DNA of 8,350 nt, taken from Gammaproteobacteria bacterium. GTDB lineage: Bacteria > Pseudomonadota > Gammaproteobacteria > DSM-16500. Location of the stretch: the NCBI GenBank assembly GCA_004322325.1, contig SCTP01000115.1, positions 1 through 8,350 of the forward strand, read 5' to 3'. A program made the translations under genes and the position numbers. Below, piece by piece: positions 1-5,960 of the stretch. Every line of letters begins with the position of its first letter. Positions within the stretch are counted from its first letter, which is position 1. Below the pieces are notes generated by a model that saw only the letters and a list, made by a program, of their open reading frames with translations, did not search any database and was not told the origin of the DNA.

Positions 1-135
1 AAATTCAATATTATTCACTCTTTCGACCAGCTTGCCATATCTATGCTTAAAACTAATCAACAAATTCATCGTTGCGGAAAGCAATGTTTGACCTTATAAT
101 GACCAGCTAATAACTAGTCGCCCCTGAAAAACCCC

Positions 136-360
136 TTACACGGCCAGCGATGGCGAAGGTAATAGCCGCATGATTTTCTTCAAATTAAATGCACAACCCG
201 TTAAAACGGCGTTAATCATATCACCTGTTTTTCCAAGCAGGTAATTTCTATCAAGTCGATGATCTGCTTTTAAATGACCAATAATCGGCTCAATGCCAGA
301 GCGTGCACGCAATAACTTTTTGAATGCTTCAAAGTGGCACCGTATCGCAGCTTCCGTACT
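136..360 (-). pseudogene. IS5-family transposase, C-terminal remnant
   Basis: Reading the minus strand, 74 codons are open up to a TAA at 136-138. The peptide contains RARSGIEPIIGHLKADHR, followed by RNYLLGKTGDMINAVL and a CAFNLKKIMR tail. This is the conserved C-terminal end of IS5-type DDE transposases (DDE_Tnp_1), where the Glu of IEP is normally the third catalytic acid. The two upstream Asp residues and the whole N-terminal part are missing. An in-frame stop lies immediately upstream at 361-363, next to the truncated antitoxin sequence, so this is a deletion remnant and not an active element. The sequence between the stop codon and position 1 probably includes the IS right end. I could not define its terminal inverted repeat. 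The CTAG at 114-117 would suit an IS5-type target but is unproven. Confidence 0.85.
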
Positions 361-583
361 TTAGGGCCAAATAAGGATCAACTGATAGGCTACCAGGTGC
401 CTCGGTAGGCGGAACAACAGCATAAATGCCTCGACGCACGTTAAGCACATGCCCTGCTTTTGTATGGTAAAGCAATGCACTCCTCACCGCACGAGGATGA
501 CTTGTCCCCTGTTTTATTTTCCAGTCAGTAAATTCTTCATACCGGAAAACGGGATGGGAATAAAAAAAGTCATCAACATTCAC
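329..583 (-). pseudogene. AbiEi-type antitoxin, 3'-truncated by fusion to the IS remnant
   Basis: The first 70 or so of 84 residues match the winged-helix N-terminal domain of AbiEi-family type IV antitoxins: FRYEEFTDW, then RAVRSALLYHTKAGHVLNVRRGIYAVVPP, written here in parts, and a DPYLALK that normally leads into the rest of a 200-residue protein. RGIYAVVPP and VDPYLALK are the diagnostic pieces. After about LALK (near 360-366) the sequence runs into transposase DNA read out of frame and stops within 14 residues, so the gene is broken. The start is GTG at 583-581, with a strong GGAGG ribosome site on the minus strand (CCTCC at 593-597, 9-nt spacing). A TATAAT-like -10 lies at 610-615. No AbiEii nucleotidyltransferase toxin is present downstream. 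The short protein could still bind DNA as an isolated winged helix, but loss of function is more likely. Confidence 0.7.
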
Positions 584-694
584 TTATAAAAACCTCCAAT
601 AGACACTAAATTATAGTGCTTTTTGGAGTAAATTTTAATATATAATACCGCTAAACCCGATAAGAAAACGCGAAACTCAGCTAGGTAGGCCATA

Positions 695-877
695 TTATCG
701 TAGGCGATTATAACCGTTACCCCATTCCTCAACTAGCTCAAGCTCCCAAAAAATACGTGCCATAATGGGGTTAAATTTATCTTGGTCCCAACTTGGTCCC
801 GACTTAGTCCCAATCGCAGGGATTAAGGCTTTTGCAACCTCAGGATGAGGCAAGAATGTTACCCTCAAAACGTTGCC
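695..877 (-). pseudogene. RecG-like/AlbA_2 (HATPase_c_4) ATP-binding protein fragment, rearranged
   Basis: The minus strand is open between a TAG at 878-880 and a TAA at 695-697, with no convincing start. The peptide begins GNVLRVTFLPHPEVAKAL, continues IGTKSGPSWDQ, then NPIMARIFWELELVEEWGNG. Both halves are typical of the C-terminal region of the AlbA_2/HATPase_c_4 proteins annotated as putative RecG-like transcriptional regulators. In intact relatives, the NPxxARxFxxLxLxExWGxG segment comes before GNxxRVTFxPHPEV, and the GTKSGPSxDQ linker comes last. Here the order is reversed. This suggests a tandem duplication or a repeat-mediated deletion across the 11-bp repeats at 781-813. It is a fossil piece of a chromosomal or accessory gene. 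It has no start, no ribosome site and no ATPase domain. Confidence 0.6.
781..813. repeat. Three tandem 11-bp repeats
   Basis: The units are CTTGGTCCCAA, CTTGGTCCCGA and CTTAGTCCCAA, contiguous at 781-791, 792-802 and 803-813, with at most one change per unit from the first. On the minus strand they encode the GTKSGPSWDQ linker of the RecG-like fragment. They are therefore probably coding repeats of that gene family, and the likely breakpoint of its rearrangement, and not iterons or operator sites. Confidence 0.85.
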
Positions 878-1117
878 CTAATTTGGAGTTTTACTAAGCA
901 TAAGTCTACAAAATTTAGTAGGTTACTGTTTTCTTTAAGCACTGGGCTTGCACTCTATGCTAATTTAGTTTGGGTATTATGGAAAATAGGCGCTCCTCTT
1001 GCGATTGGTGCTGTAGAAACAGGTGACATAGAGCAAACATCTTGGCCTATTTTTATAACGCTTGTTCTGGCTTTTATGGGATACTTAGCGTACTTATCTG
1101 ATATTCGTGCTAATTAA
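845..1117 (+). CDS. Small two-helix membrane protein, function unknown, possibly 5'-truncated
   Basis: I do not recognise this 90-residue protein. Residues about 28-49 and 69-86 are hydrophobic enough to span the membrane. They are separated by a polar loop containing VETGDIEQTSWP, and a charged cytoplasmic-like segment (TKHKSTKFSR) precedes the first helix. The first 11 codons (845-877) are antisense to the RecG-like remnant, and there is no good ribosome site before the ATG at 845. The true N-terminus may therefore have been lost at a junction near 878-900, leaving a chimeric start. The stop codon TAA (1115-1117) overlaps the ATG of the GIY-YIG gene by one base, which points to translational coupling and an original two-gene operon. 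The reading frame and membrane character are convincing from about residue 12 onward; expression is uncertain. Confidence 0.5.
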   Translation: MRQECYPQNVALIWSFTKHKSTKFSRLLFSLSTGLALYANLVWVLWKIGAPLAIGAVETGDIEQTSWPIFITLVLAFMGYLAYLSDIRAN

Positions 1118-1458
1118 TGATGCTAATGTCACGGAAGAAAATAAAACATTACTGGGTTTATATTTTACTCTGTGAAAACAACAGTTATTACACGGGCTAC
1201 ACAGATAACATCGCGAAGCGCTATCGTTCGCACCTGAATGGTACAGGAAAATGCAAATACACCCGCAGTTTTAAACCGCTTAGCATTGCTCAATGCTGGA
1301 AAATTAAAGGTGATAAATCATTAGCTATGCAAATAGAGCGATACATAAAAAGACTATCTCGCCCAGAAAAAGAAAAAATTATTGCTTATCCGTCAACGCT
1401 ATCGACCGATGTGCGAGTGAGGGCAATATCAAAAAAATTACGTCTATCCATCATTTAA
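1117..1458 (+). CDS. GIY-YIG nuclease family protein (UPF0213/YhbQ-like)
   Basis: This 113-residue protein is a single GIY-YIG domain. The motif pair appears as VYILLC (residues 14-19) and YYTGYTDN (24-31), followed by the family Arg in AKRYRSHLNGTG, the KYTRSFKPL strand, and the metal-binding Glu in MQIERYIKRLSRPEK. Stand-alone proteins of this size belong to the UPF0213/YhbQ group. They are related to the SLX1 nuclease domain and are thought to act on branched or damaged DNA, though most are uncharacterised. ATG codons at 1117, 1120 and 1126 are all possible starts. The first overlaps the stop of the upstream membrane protein (TAATG), so re-initiation is likely because no separate Shine-Dalgarno sequence is visible. 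The C-terminal 25 residues after the domain are basic and not conserved in any way I recognise. The 3' end overlaps the convergent DUF423 gene by 8 bp. Confidence 0.85.
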   Translation: MMLMSRKKIKHYWVYILLCENNSYYTGYTDNIAKRYRSHLNGTGKCKYTRSFKPLSIAQCWKIKGDKSLAMQIERYIKRLSRPEKEKIIAYPSTLSTDVRVRAISKKLRLSII

Positions 1459-1834
1459 TTTTTAATAATGCCACGCGTAGTAGAAAAGCCCATCCCATTA
1501 TCAACGTCATTCCTCCAATTGGCACACAAGAAATTATTCCAGGAATACTAAATATCACTGAAAAATAAATGCTAAAACTAAATAATAGGCTACCGAGTGA
1601 AAATATATAGGCTGATCCAGTGAGCCACGATTTGATTCTCTGATTAAATTGCAAAGGCAATGTTAACCCGATCATGGATACAACAATGGCGTATAACTGA
1701 TGGTACCGCACAGCAGTCAACAATTCGCTTAAAGGCTTACCGCTCAGATGCAGCGCTACAGAATGATCGATATAAGCTGCTACCCCGATAGATGACAATC
1801 CGAGTACCGCTCCTAAGAATAAAATTATGTTCAT
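1451..1834 (-). CDS. DUF423 family membrane protein (YgdD-like)
   Basis: The 127-residue protein has the DUF423 layout: an N-terminal helix (NIILFLGAVLGLSSIGVAAY), a short amphipathic section ending in the family signature YHQLYAIVV, then further helices with YIFSLGSLLFSFSIYFSVIF and a closing CVPIGGMTLIMGWAFLL segment. The PIGG.....GW signature is typical. Four membrane helices are expected in the inner membrane. The function of the family is unknown. A GTG at 1840-1838 is in frame, but it overlaps the GGAG ribosome site (CTCC at 1840-1843), which lies 5 nt before the ATG at 1834-1832, so the ATG is the better start. The usual GAFGAHAL-like stretch is degenerate here (VAAYIDHSVAL). The gene is convergent with the GIY-YIG gene and looks like ordinary chromosomal cargo carried by the element. 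Confidence 0.8.
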   Translation of the reverse strand: MNIILFLGAVLGLSSIGVAAYIDHSVALHLSGKPLSELLTAVRYHQLYAIVVSMIGLTLPLQFNQRIKSWLTGSAYIFSLGSLLFSFSIYFSVIFSIPGIISCVPIGGMTLIMGWAFLLRVALLKIK

Positions 1835-1896
1835 ATACACTCCGTACTAGTTACTCACTGAATCCATTATCAATAATCAGTGATTTTATTTATTGC

Positions 1897-2030
1897 GCCT
1901 GTGGGTAGGTGGGCGAGAAGCCAGCGAGTGTGGTCAAGCGGTGGGTAACGCATCAGCGTTATCCACCGCTTGACCACACGTCCCGAAGGGCGCTGGCTGC
2001 TCCGAAGGACTCGTCCACCTATCCACAGGC
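1897..2030 (+). other. 134-nt nested palindrome with two GAA mini-hairpins
   Basis: Three collinear stems can be paired by eye. The outer stem is 1897-1917 with 2010-2030 (21 bp), the middle is 1919-1926 with 1991-1998 (8 bp), and the inner is 1928-1951 with 1956-1979 (24 bp) closed by an ATCA loop. On the 5' side each junction has one unpaired A (1918, 1927). On the 3' side each has an 11-nt insert (1980-1990 and 1999-2009) that folds into a 3-bp hairpin, CCC-GAA-GGG and TCC-GAA-GGA. The three non-Watson-Crick positions in the stems (1905/2022, 1913/2014, 1945/1964 by pairing) are all G-T on the + strand, so they pair there but would be A-C on the minus strand. This implies a folded + strand, as ssDNA or RNA. 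Candidate roles are a single-strand initiation site, a structured RNA, or a palindromic mobile unit. It lies 24 bp beyond the traA stop. Confidence 0.85.
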
Positions 2031-2054
2031 TCTCTCCATCCTCGACAAAGCCTA

Positions 2055-4901
2055 TTACAATTCTATTTCACGGTCTTGTTTCCTACTTACAACAATTTCC
2101 TTATTTATCGTTTTATCTAAATTTCTAACAGAAACTGAGAAGCCCTTATCTGAAAATACTGAGGTAACTTTATTAATCAATTTCTTATTTACTGAACGGT
2201 TTACACAAAAGACCAGCTCCTTTCCTCCCTTCCCTTCCAGCGGATTTCTATCAAACCTTTCTTGTGTTGCCAAACAAGCCACCCGAATCGCTGGGTTAGC
2301 CTTACTGACAGCTAAACCTGTTTCAATATCAGGAGCTAAATACCATCGATGGTCAGTTTGAGCTGGTTTTTGTAACATAATAATCGCATCAGAAGTGCCA
2401 TTATAACGAACTGGATACTCGAGATCTGCTTTATCTCCCTTTTCATTTAGAAAGGTAACCTGAACACCTTTTGCCTCTAAGCCATTTTCTCCTCTCCCAA
2501 CTGCTTTTGCTATTAAGGCAGGCATATAAGACTGTGTCTCTCGCTCCCACACCATAGGATGAAACCTCACACTGCTTACATCCACATCCTTAATGCCTTG
2601 CTTATTAAGGTAGGTTTCAGCGAGAGTATCTTTAATAGGCATCGCCTCCGAAAGAAGTTCGCCATGATAGCGAGTAAAATTCTTTTTTGACTCTACTTCT
2701 GCTGCTTTATCTTCTTTAAGTTCATAACCCAACCCACGTGCCTGGGCAAATTCTACAGCCAACACCTTACTTTCCCCACGCGAAAGCGTCCGCTTTAAAT
2801 TATCATACGTGGCAAAATCATCTTCACCATAATGCAGTTCTAAATTATCCCGATGCCGATCCATTGCGACATTGGTAATAAATCGATCAAATTGTGGTGT
2901 TGCTAATACAAAGCTTTGGTCAACAGTTTCGCCTTGTAATTTATGGGTGGTGGAAGCATAGCCATATCCAAGATCATTATAGAAGCGAGTATCAAAGGAA
3001 ATAGTGTCTCCTCGATCAAGGTTGATTGTTACTATTGAGTCTTTAATATCTTCGATTTTACCTAAAAACCCATTACGGACATCGAGTGAATTTTCATTAC
3101 GCAGAAACATCACTCTATCACCCACACTGAATTCGAGTTCACCAAATTTGTCGGTTTTAATTAATGATGTGGGTCGTTCCATGGTGGCATTTGCAAATAT
3201 CTTTTCCCGTGCCATCAAATTCATGGCTAGTACATCTTCATTACGATAACTCATCATGATCGCTGATTTATGTGGGTTGTCCTGGCAGTACTCATACCAA
3301 CGATCCACTATCGAACACATCGCATCTTCTCGAGTATCATAGGCATGAACATAGCCTTTCTCATAATAGCGATCGATAGCTTTTCCGTGCTGCCGTGTAG
3401 ATAATTCAACAGTTGCCTGTCGTTGCCACTCTTCTTTCTGGCGCACAACGTTTTTCAAAAATACGTGTTTCACTCGTTCTAGGAGAAATCGAAATGGACA
3501 ACCAGCCTCAACAGGTGGAATCTGTTCTGGATCGCCACAACCAATAACTTTTGCCCCTACTCTTTCTGCCTCTTTAAGTAAAGCTTGGAATTGACGCGTA
3601 CCAACCATTCCTGCCTCATCAATAACCAAAACTGTCTTATGGGTGAGCTGCTGTCTCCCATTCTCCCAATCAATTAAGAATCTTGCGATGGTTTGACTCT
3701 CAATATTTGCTGATTTCTTTAATCCGTCCGCTGCTCGGCCGGATAATGCTGTGCCTACCACCGAGTATCCAGCTGACTCATAAGCTTCGCGCACGGCATC
3801 CATCAAATAGCTTTTGCCTGTCCCTGCGAATCCAACAATCAAAGACAGATCATTACCAGAAAGAATATGTTCAAACGCAGCTTTCTGTTCTTCATTTAAA
3901 GTACGTGAGGCTAATACGAAACCAAATGCTTTGGGATCCAATTGATGAATATTTGACTTGGATAGACGAGAAGCACGTTCAATTAAATCCCGTTCCTGCT
4001 GTAAGACTTTTTTTGAAGTATAGTAGTCTTTACCATCTAATCCCTTTCCTAACCGAGCTATACCCTCACACTGTTCGATAGCACCTTTAAGTTTGTCAAA
4101 CTCCTCAACACTATCAGTTCGCTCGTTGACAAATCGGGCAAGATCATGATGGGAAAAGATAGATTCATGATTAGTTAATAAATCGATCGCAATCTGAGGA
4201 TTTGAGATAAGACGTTCGTAATTTCTTTCTTTAATAGCTTTGGCATCCCGAAAACGATCAAGCGTTTCTACACTGCGCCTCGACATATAACCCCGATGCG
4301 TCGTAGGCTCAAGATCAATCCCTTGGTCTGCATATGATAAATGGGAAATCCTTTTATCAATGCCGCACAATGCTAAGTGCTTATTAGTTACAGCAGACCA
4401 CTCTTCTCTCCAACTACGGAATAAGCGTTTATCATTCCATTTACGTTCTTTTTTGCCAAAGCTATTTCCAATAACAGGACGTAAAGTCAGCATGACATGG
4501 GCATGGGGGTTATGGCCATCTGAATCATGAATAGAATAGTCTGCAACCATGCCAAGCTTTATAAAATTTTCATTAATATAAGCTCGAAGTAGTTCTTTTT
4601 GTTGCTCACGAGATAGCTCAATGGGTAACGCAAGCCCTACTTCTCTTGCATAGGTAGAATCTTTTCTCTTCTCAAAAAGCTCCACCGCATTCCATAGTTT
4701 TTCACGATCTGCCATCCATTCAGGCGCATGTTCGGGAAGTATGACCTCAGAATATCGAACATCGCGTTTACTACTGTAATCGAAGTGAACATCTTGGTGT
4801 TGACTATAAAATGTTTGTCCCGAACGGTAAGCAGCAGCCGCAACAGCACTTCTGCCTGCACTTCTACCAATAATCCTTACATTGAGATGAAATATTGCCA
4901 T
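2055..4901 (-). CDS. traA: Ti-type conjugative relaxase TraA (MobQ relaxase, SF1 helicase, Toprim-like tail)
   Basis: This 948-residue protein nicks oriT, stays bound to the 5' end of the transferred strand and unwinds the plasmid. Residues 1-200 form the MobA/MobL relaxase, with the likely nucleophile Tyr25 in AAAAYRSG and the metal-binding histidines of HDSDGHNPHAH (125-135). Residues about 335-690 form a RecD/TraI-like SF1 helicase, with Walker A GFAGTGKS (357-364), Walker B VLVIDEAGMV (424-433), motif III GDPEQIPPVEAG (456-467) and a UvrD_C_2 element around YASTTHKLQGETVDQ (648-662). Residues about 742-935 resemble the DUF7146/Toprim_3 domain of plasmid and phage primases (YLNKQGI, PALIAKA, APDIETGLAV). 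However, the catalytic EG of EGIET is replaced by PD, and the acidic DxD position reads VNRS (900-903), so catalysis is probably lost. The start at 4901-4899 gives the canonical MAIFHLNVRIIGRSAGRSAV. It is divergent from the accessory gene, with oriT between them. Confidence 0.95.
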   Translation of the reverse strand: MAIFHLNVRIIGRSAGRSAVAAAAYRSGQTFYSQHQDVHFDYSSKRDVRYSEVILPEHAPEWMADREKLWNAVELFEKRKDSTYAREVGLALPIELSREQQKELLRAYINENFIKLGMVADYSIHDSDGHNPHAHVMLTLRPVIGNSFGKKERKWNDKRLFRSWREEWSAVTNKHLALCGIDKRISHLSYADQGIDLEPTTHRGYMSRRSVETLDRFRDAKAIKERNYERLISNPQIAIDLLTNHESIFSHHDLARFVNERTDSVEEFDKLKGAIEQCEGIARLGKGLDGKDYYTSKKVLQQERDLIERASRLSKSNIHQLDPKAFGFVLASRTLNEEQKAAFEHILSGNDLSLIVGFAGTGKSYLMDAVREAYESAGYSVVGTALSGRAADGLKKSANIESQTIARFLIDWENGRQQLTHKTVLVIDEAGMVGTRQFQALLKEAERVGAKVIGCGDPEQIPPVEAGCPFRFLLERVKHVFLKNVVRQKEEWQRQATVELSTRQHGKAIDRYYEKGYVHAYDTREDAMCSIVDRWYEYCQDNPHKSAIMMSYRNEDVLAMNLMAREKIFANATMERPTSLIKTDKFGELEFSVGDRVMFLRNENSLDVRNGFLGKIEDIKDSIVTINLDRGDTISFDTRFYNDLGYGYASTTHKLQGETVDQSFVLATPQFDRFITNVAMDRHRDNLELHYGEDDFATYDNLKRTLSRGESKVLAVEFAQARGLGYELKEDKAAEVESKKNFTRYHGELLSEAMPIKDTLAETYLNKQGIKDVDVSSVRFHPMVWERETQSYMPALIAKAVGRGENGLEAKGVQVTFLNEKGDKADLEYPVRYNGTSDAIIMLQKPAQTDHRWYLAPDIETGLAVSKANPAIRVACLATQERFDRNPLEGKGGKELVFCVNRSVNKKLINKVTSVFSDKGFSVSVRNLDKTINKEIVVSRKQDREIEL

Positions 4902-4916
4902 ACCTGACTTCTATAA

Positions 4917-4949
4917 TCTCGCCTCTTTAAAGCGAGAGTTTTTTATTTT
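4917..4949 (+). terminator. Hairpin plus T-run in the traA leader (possible + strand terminator)
   Basis: TCTCGC at 4917-4922 pairs with GCGAGA at 4932-4937 across a 9-nt loop. A T-rich run (GTTTTTTATTTT) follows. This has the form of a weak intrinsic terminator for + strand transcription. No + strand gene lies upstream, so it would only stop antisense transcripts of traA or insulate the oriT region. On the minus strand it is a stem within the traA 5' leader and could influence its translation. Function is uncertain. Confidence 0.3.
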
Positions 4950-4971
4950 CATAAAGCACCAAATTTATTTG

Positions 4972-5001
4972 ACGTTGCGAAGCAACGTTTAAGTGCGCCC
5001 T
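4972..5001 (+). other. oriT: Origin of transfer (oriT), RSF1010/MobQ-like nick region
   Basis: A perfect inverted repeat (ACGTTGC, loop GAA, GCAACGT; 4972-4988) is followed after two bases by AAGTGCGCCCT at 4991-5001. Inverted repeat then TAAGTGCGCCCT is the arrangement of the RSF1010/R1162 oriT, where the relaxase nicks between G and C in GTGCG/CCCT. By that homology the nick falls between 4997 and 4998 on the + strand. The 5' end at 4998 would lead, so the accessory gene and SOS cassette enter first and traA last. The position in the divergent gap beside a MobQ-type relaxase supports the call. The exact nick base is inferred. Confidence 0.88.
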
Positions 5002-5033
5002 TCGGTTCTTCTTGCCTCTAATTTATCACTACA

Positions 5034-5065
5034 TTCTTGACAGGACAAGAAATCTTGTTTAGCAT
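5034..5065 (+). promoter_or_regulatory. Promoter and overlapping inverted repeats for the accessory gene
   Basis: A consensus -35 TTGACA lies at 5037-5042, and TAGCAT lies at 5060-5065 after a 17-bp spacer. Overlapping the -35 are TTCTTG (5034-5039) and its complement CAAGAA (5046-5051), followed by TCTTG (5053-5057). The same half-site therefore occurs three times in alternating orientation. This suggests a relaxosome protein binding site that also represses the promoter. The role is inferred from position. Confidence 0.6.
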
Positions 5066-5105
5066 CGCCACATAATTTCAAACAAATGAGTTACAGGATG
5101 TTAAT

Positions 5106-5396
5106 ATGCCAAAAAAGTCACACGAAGAATTACTATCCGAACTTTCAAAAAAACAAGAAGCTCTCCAAAACCGCATCGCTAGTATCGAAGCAAAAAAACG
5201 AAAAGAGGAGGATCGTATTTTCACCCGTAAGAAAATTTTGATTGGAGCTTTTCTATTAGAAAAATTTAAAAATAATCCGGATGAATTAAATAATCTTGTG
5301 CGAGAAATGGATAATTTTTTGACGCGACCGCATGATCGTAAATTATTTGGTTTACCTATCAATTCAGCTCAAAGTCTATCAGGACAAAGCAAATAG
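5106..5396 (+). CDS. MobC/TraD-like relaxosome accessory protein
   Basis: This 96-residue basic protein has a predicted coiled-coil N-terminus (about residues 5-37, many Lys/Glu/Gln). It is followed by RIFTRKKILIGAFLLEK (37-53) and the C-terminal signature FLTRPHDRKLFGLP (71-84). A TRxxILIGA segment followed by FLTRPxDRxLFGL is the pattern of the small mobilisation proteins annotated MobC or TraD that sit next to MobQ-type relaxases. Such proteins help the relaxase open and bind oriT. An AGGA ribosome site (5095-5098) lies 7 nt before the ATG at 5106, and a good promoter is seen at 5037-5065. The gene reads away from oriT, divergent from traA. I left the symbol blank because mobC and traD are both used for this type. 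A minus-strand open frame covering the same bases is a shadow. Confidence 0.82.
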   Translation: MPKKSHEELLSELSKKQEALQNRIASIEAKKRKEEDRIFTRKKILIGAFLLEKFKNNPDELNNLVREMDNFLTRPHDRKLFGLPINSAQSLSGQSK

Positions 5397-5406
5397 CTGG
5401 GTATAG

Positions 5407-5553
5407 CGTGACGGCCAAAAGACAAGCTCGTCAATTCGGATTTACAAATTTTCTTGCGACTCGGAGGGATGTATCGCTTGGATATTATTAATTATTGGTT
5501 CTGTTGGACTAGTTATGAATACTCAACAACAGATCACATTTAACCAACTATAA
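5407..5553 (+). pseudogene. Possible decayed small membrane protein
   Basis: Between the accessory gene and the SOS cassette, the + strand has a 48-codon open stretch without a normal start. It ends in a hydrophobic segment (GCIAWILLIIGSVGLVMN) and the tail TQQQITFNQL before TAA at 5551-5553. In another frame a GTG at 5408 begins MTAKRQARQFG and runs 27 codons. A single frameshift would join a basic N-terminus to the hydrophobic helix. That would look like a short membrane protein of a transfer operon broken by an indel. This is weak evidence; the stretch may be non-coding. Confidence 0.2.
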
Positions 5554-5950
5554 TCCTCGGCCACCGGTCATGGCATATATCTAATAATTCTGGAATGATG
5601 GTCACAATATAAACCCTATACTCTTCGCCTTCGCGTGCCAGCAATCCTTGTATCCACTGTCCTTTGACCACCTCATACCAATGAGTACGCCCTTCATAAT
5701 CCATTTTCATAAATTTTTCGATCGGCAGCCGAACAGGTTTCGGTAGATAATGATCCCACTTTCCATTATGAATGGAATCAAGCCTTGCCCACCCACCCAA
5801 CGGCATTTCACTTTCTTCCTGTTGCCTTCGTCCCCATGTCACCAGTTGCAATTCGCCATAACGACTTTGAACAGGTAACATTGCTTTTCTTCCCGAAAAA
5901 TAAACTGTATGGGCTTTCCCTTGGTAATGAAAAACAACCGCTTCTGGCAT
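5540..5950 (-). CDS. Unrecognised 136-residue protein, third gene of the SOS cassette
   Basis: I cannot assign a family with confidence. The protein is soluble and rich in aromatic residues. It has short patches that look like beta strands and likely conserved motifs: ELQLVTWGRR (33-42), PLGGWARLDSI (50-60), WDHYLPKPVRLP (65-76), GRTHWYEVVKGQWIQGLL (87-104) and RVYIVTIIPE (112-121). The WG, RCL-less core and closing IVT strand faintly recall SRAP/YedK proteins, which act on abasic sites. However, the catalytic Cys2 and the NARAET signature are absent, so I do not make that assignment. A strong AGGAGG lies 6 nt before the ATG at 5950-5948. The gap to the polymerase stop is only 10 nt, so the gene is co-transcribed with, and probably serves, the polymerase. 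A third gene after a lexA-like and a Y-polymerase gene is worth attention. Confidence 0.75.
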   Translation of the reverse strand: MPEAVVFHYQGKAHTVYFSGRKAMLPVQSRYGELQLVTWGRRQQEESEMPLGGWARLDSIHNGKWDHYLPKPVRLPIEKFMKMDYEGRTHWYEVVKGQWIQGLLAREGEEYRVYIVTIIPELLDICHDRWPRIIVG

Positions 5951-5960
5951 TCACCACCTC

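Noticed and set aside
1..69. Minus-strand open stretch from an ATG at 69-67 running off the left edge
   Set aside because: Only 23 codons are visible, without a ribosome site or a recognisable motif. It could be the start of a gene outside the window but cannot be supported.
781..813. Origin iterons or a recombinase site
   Set aside because: The 11-bp units keep an open frame on the minus strand that encodes the GTKSGPSWDQ linker, so they are coding repeats.
1956..2028. DnaA boxes (TTATCCAC, CTATCCACA) inside the palindrome
   Set aside because: They are imperfect and are explained by the inverted-repeat stems. The clear DnaA box is at 7971-7979, beside the iterons.
1897..2030. Integron attC site or intrinsic terminator of traA
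   Set aside because: The base of the fold lacks the RYYYAAC/GTTRRRY core sites of attC. There is no T-run after the structure on the traA strand, where the stem would carry A-C mismatches.
1909..2361. Plus-strand 150-codon open frame across the palindrome and the traA 3' end
   Set aside because: It is antisense to traA and the palindrome, has low-complexity Ser/Thr content and no domain. It is a shadow.
5540..5950. SRAP/YedK assignment for the 136-residue protein
   Set aside because: The catalytic Cys2 and NARAET signature are absent; the resemblance is limited to a few aromatic and strand patterns.
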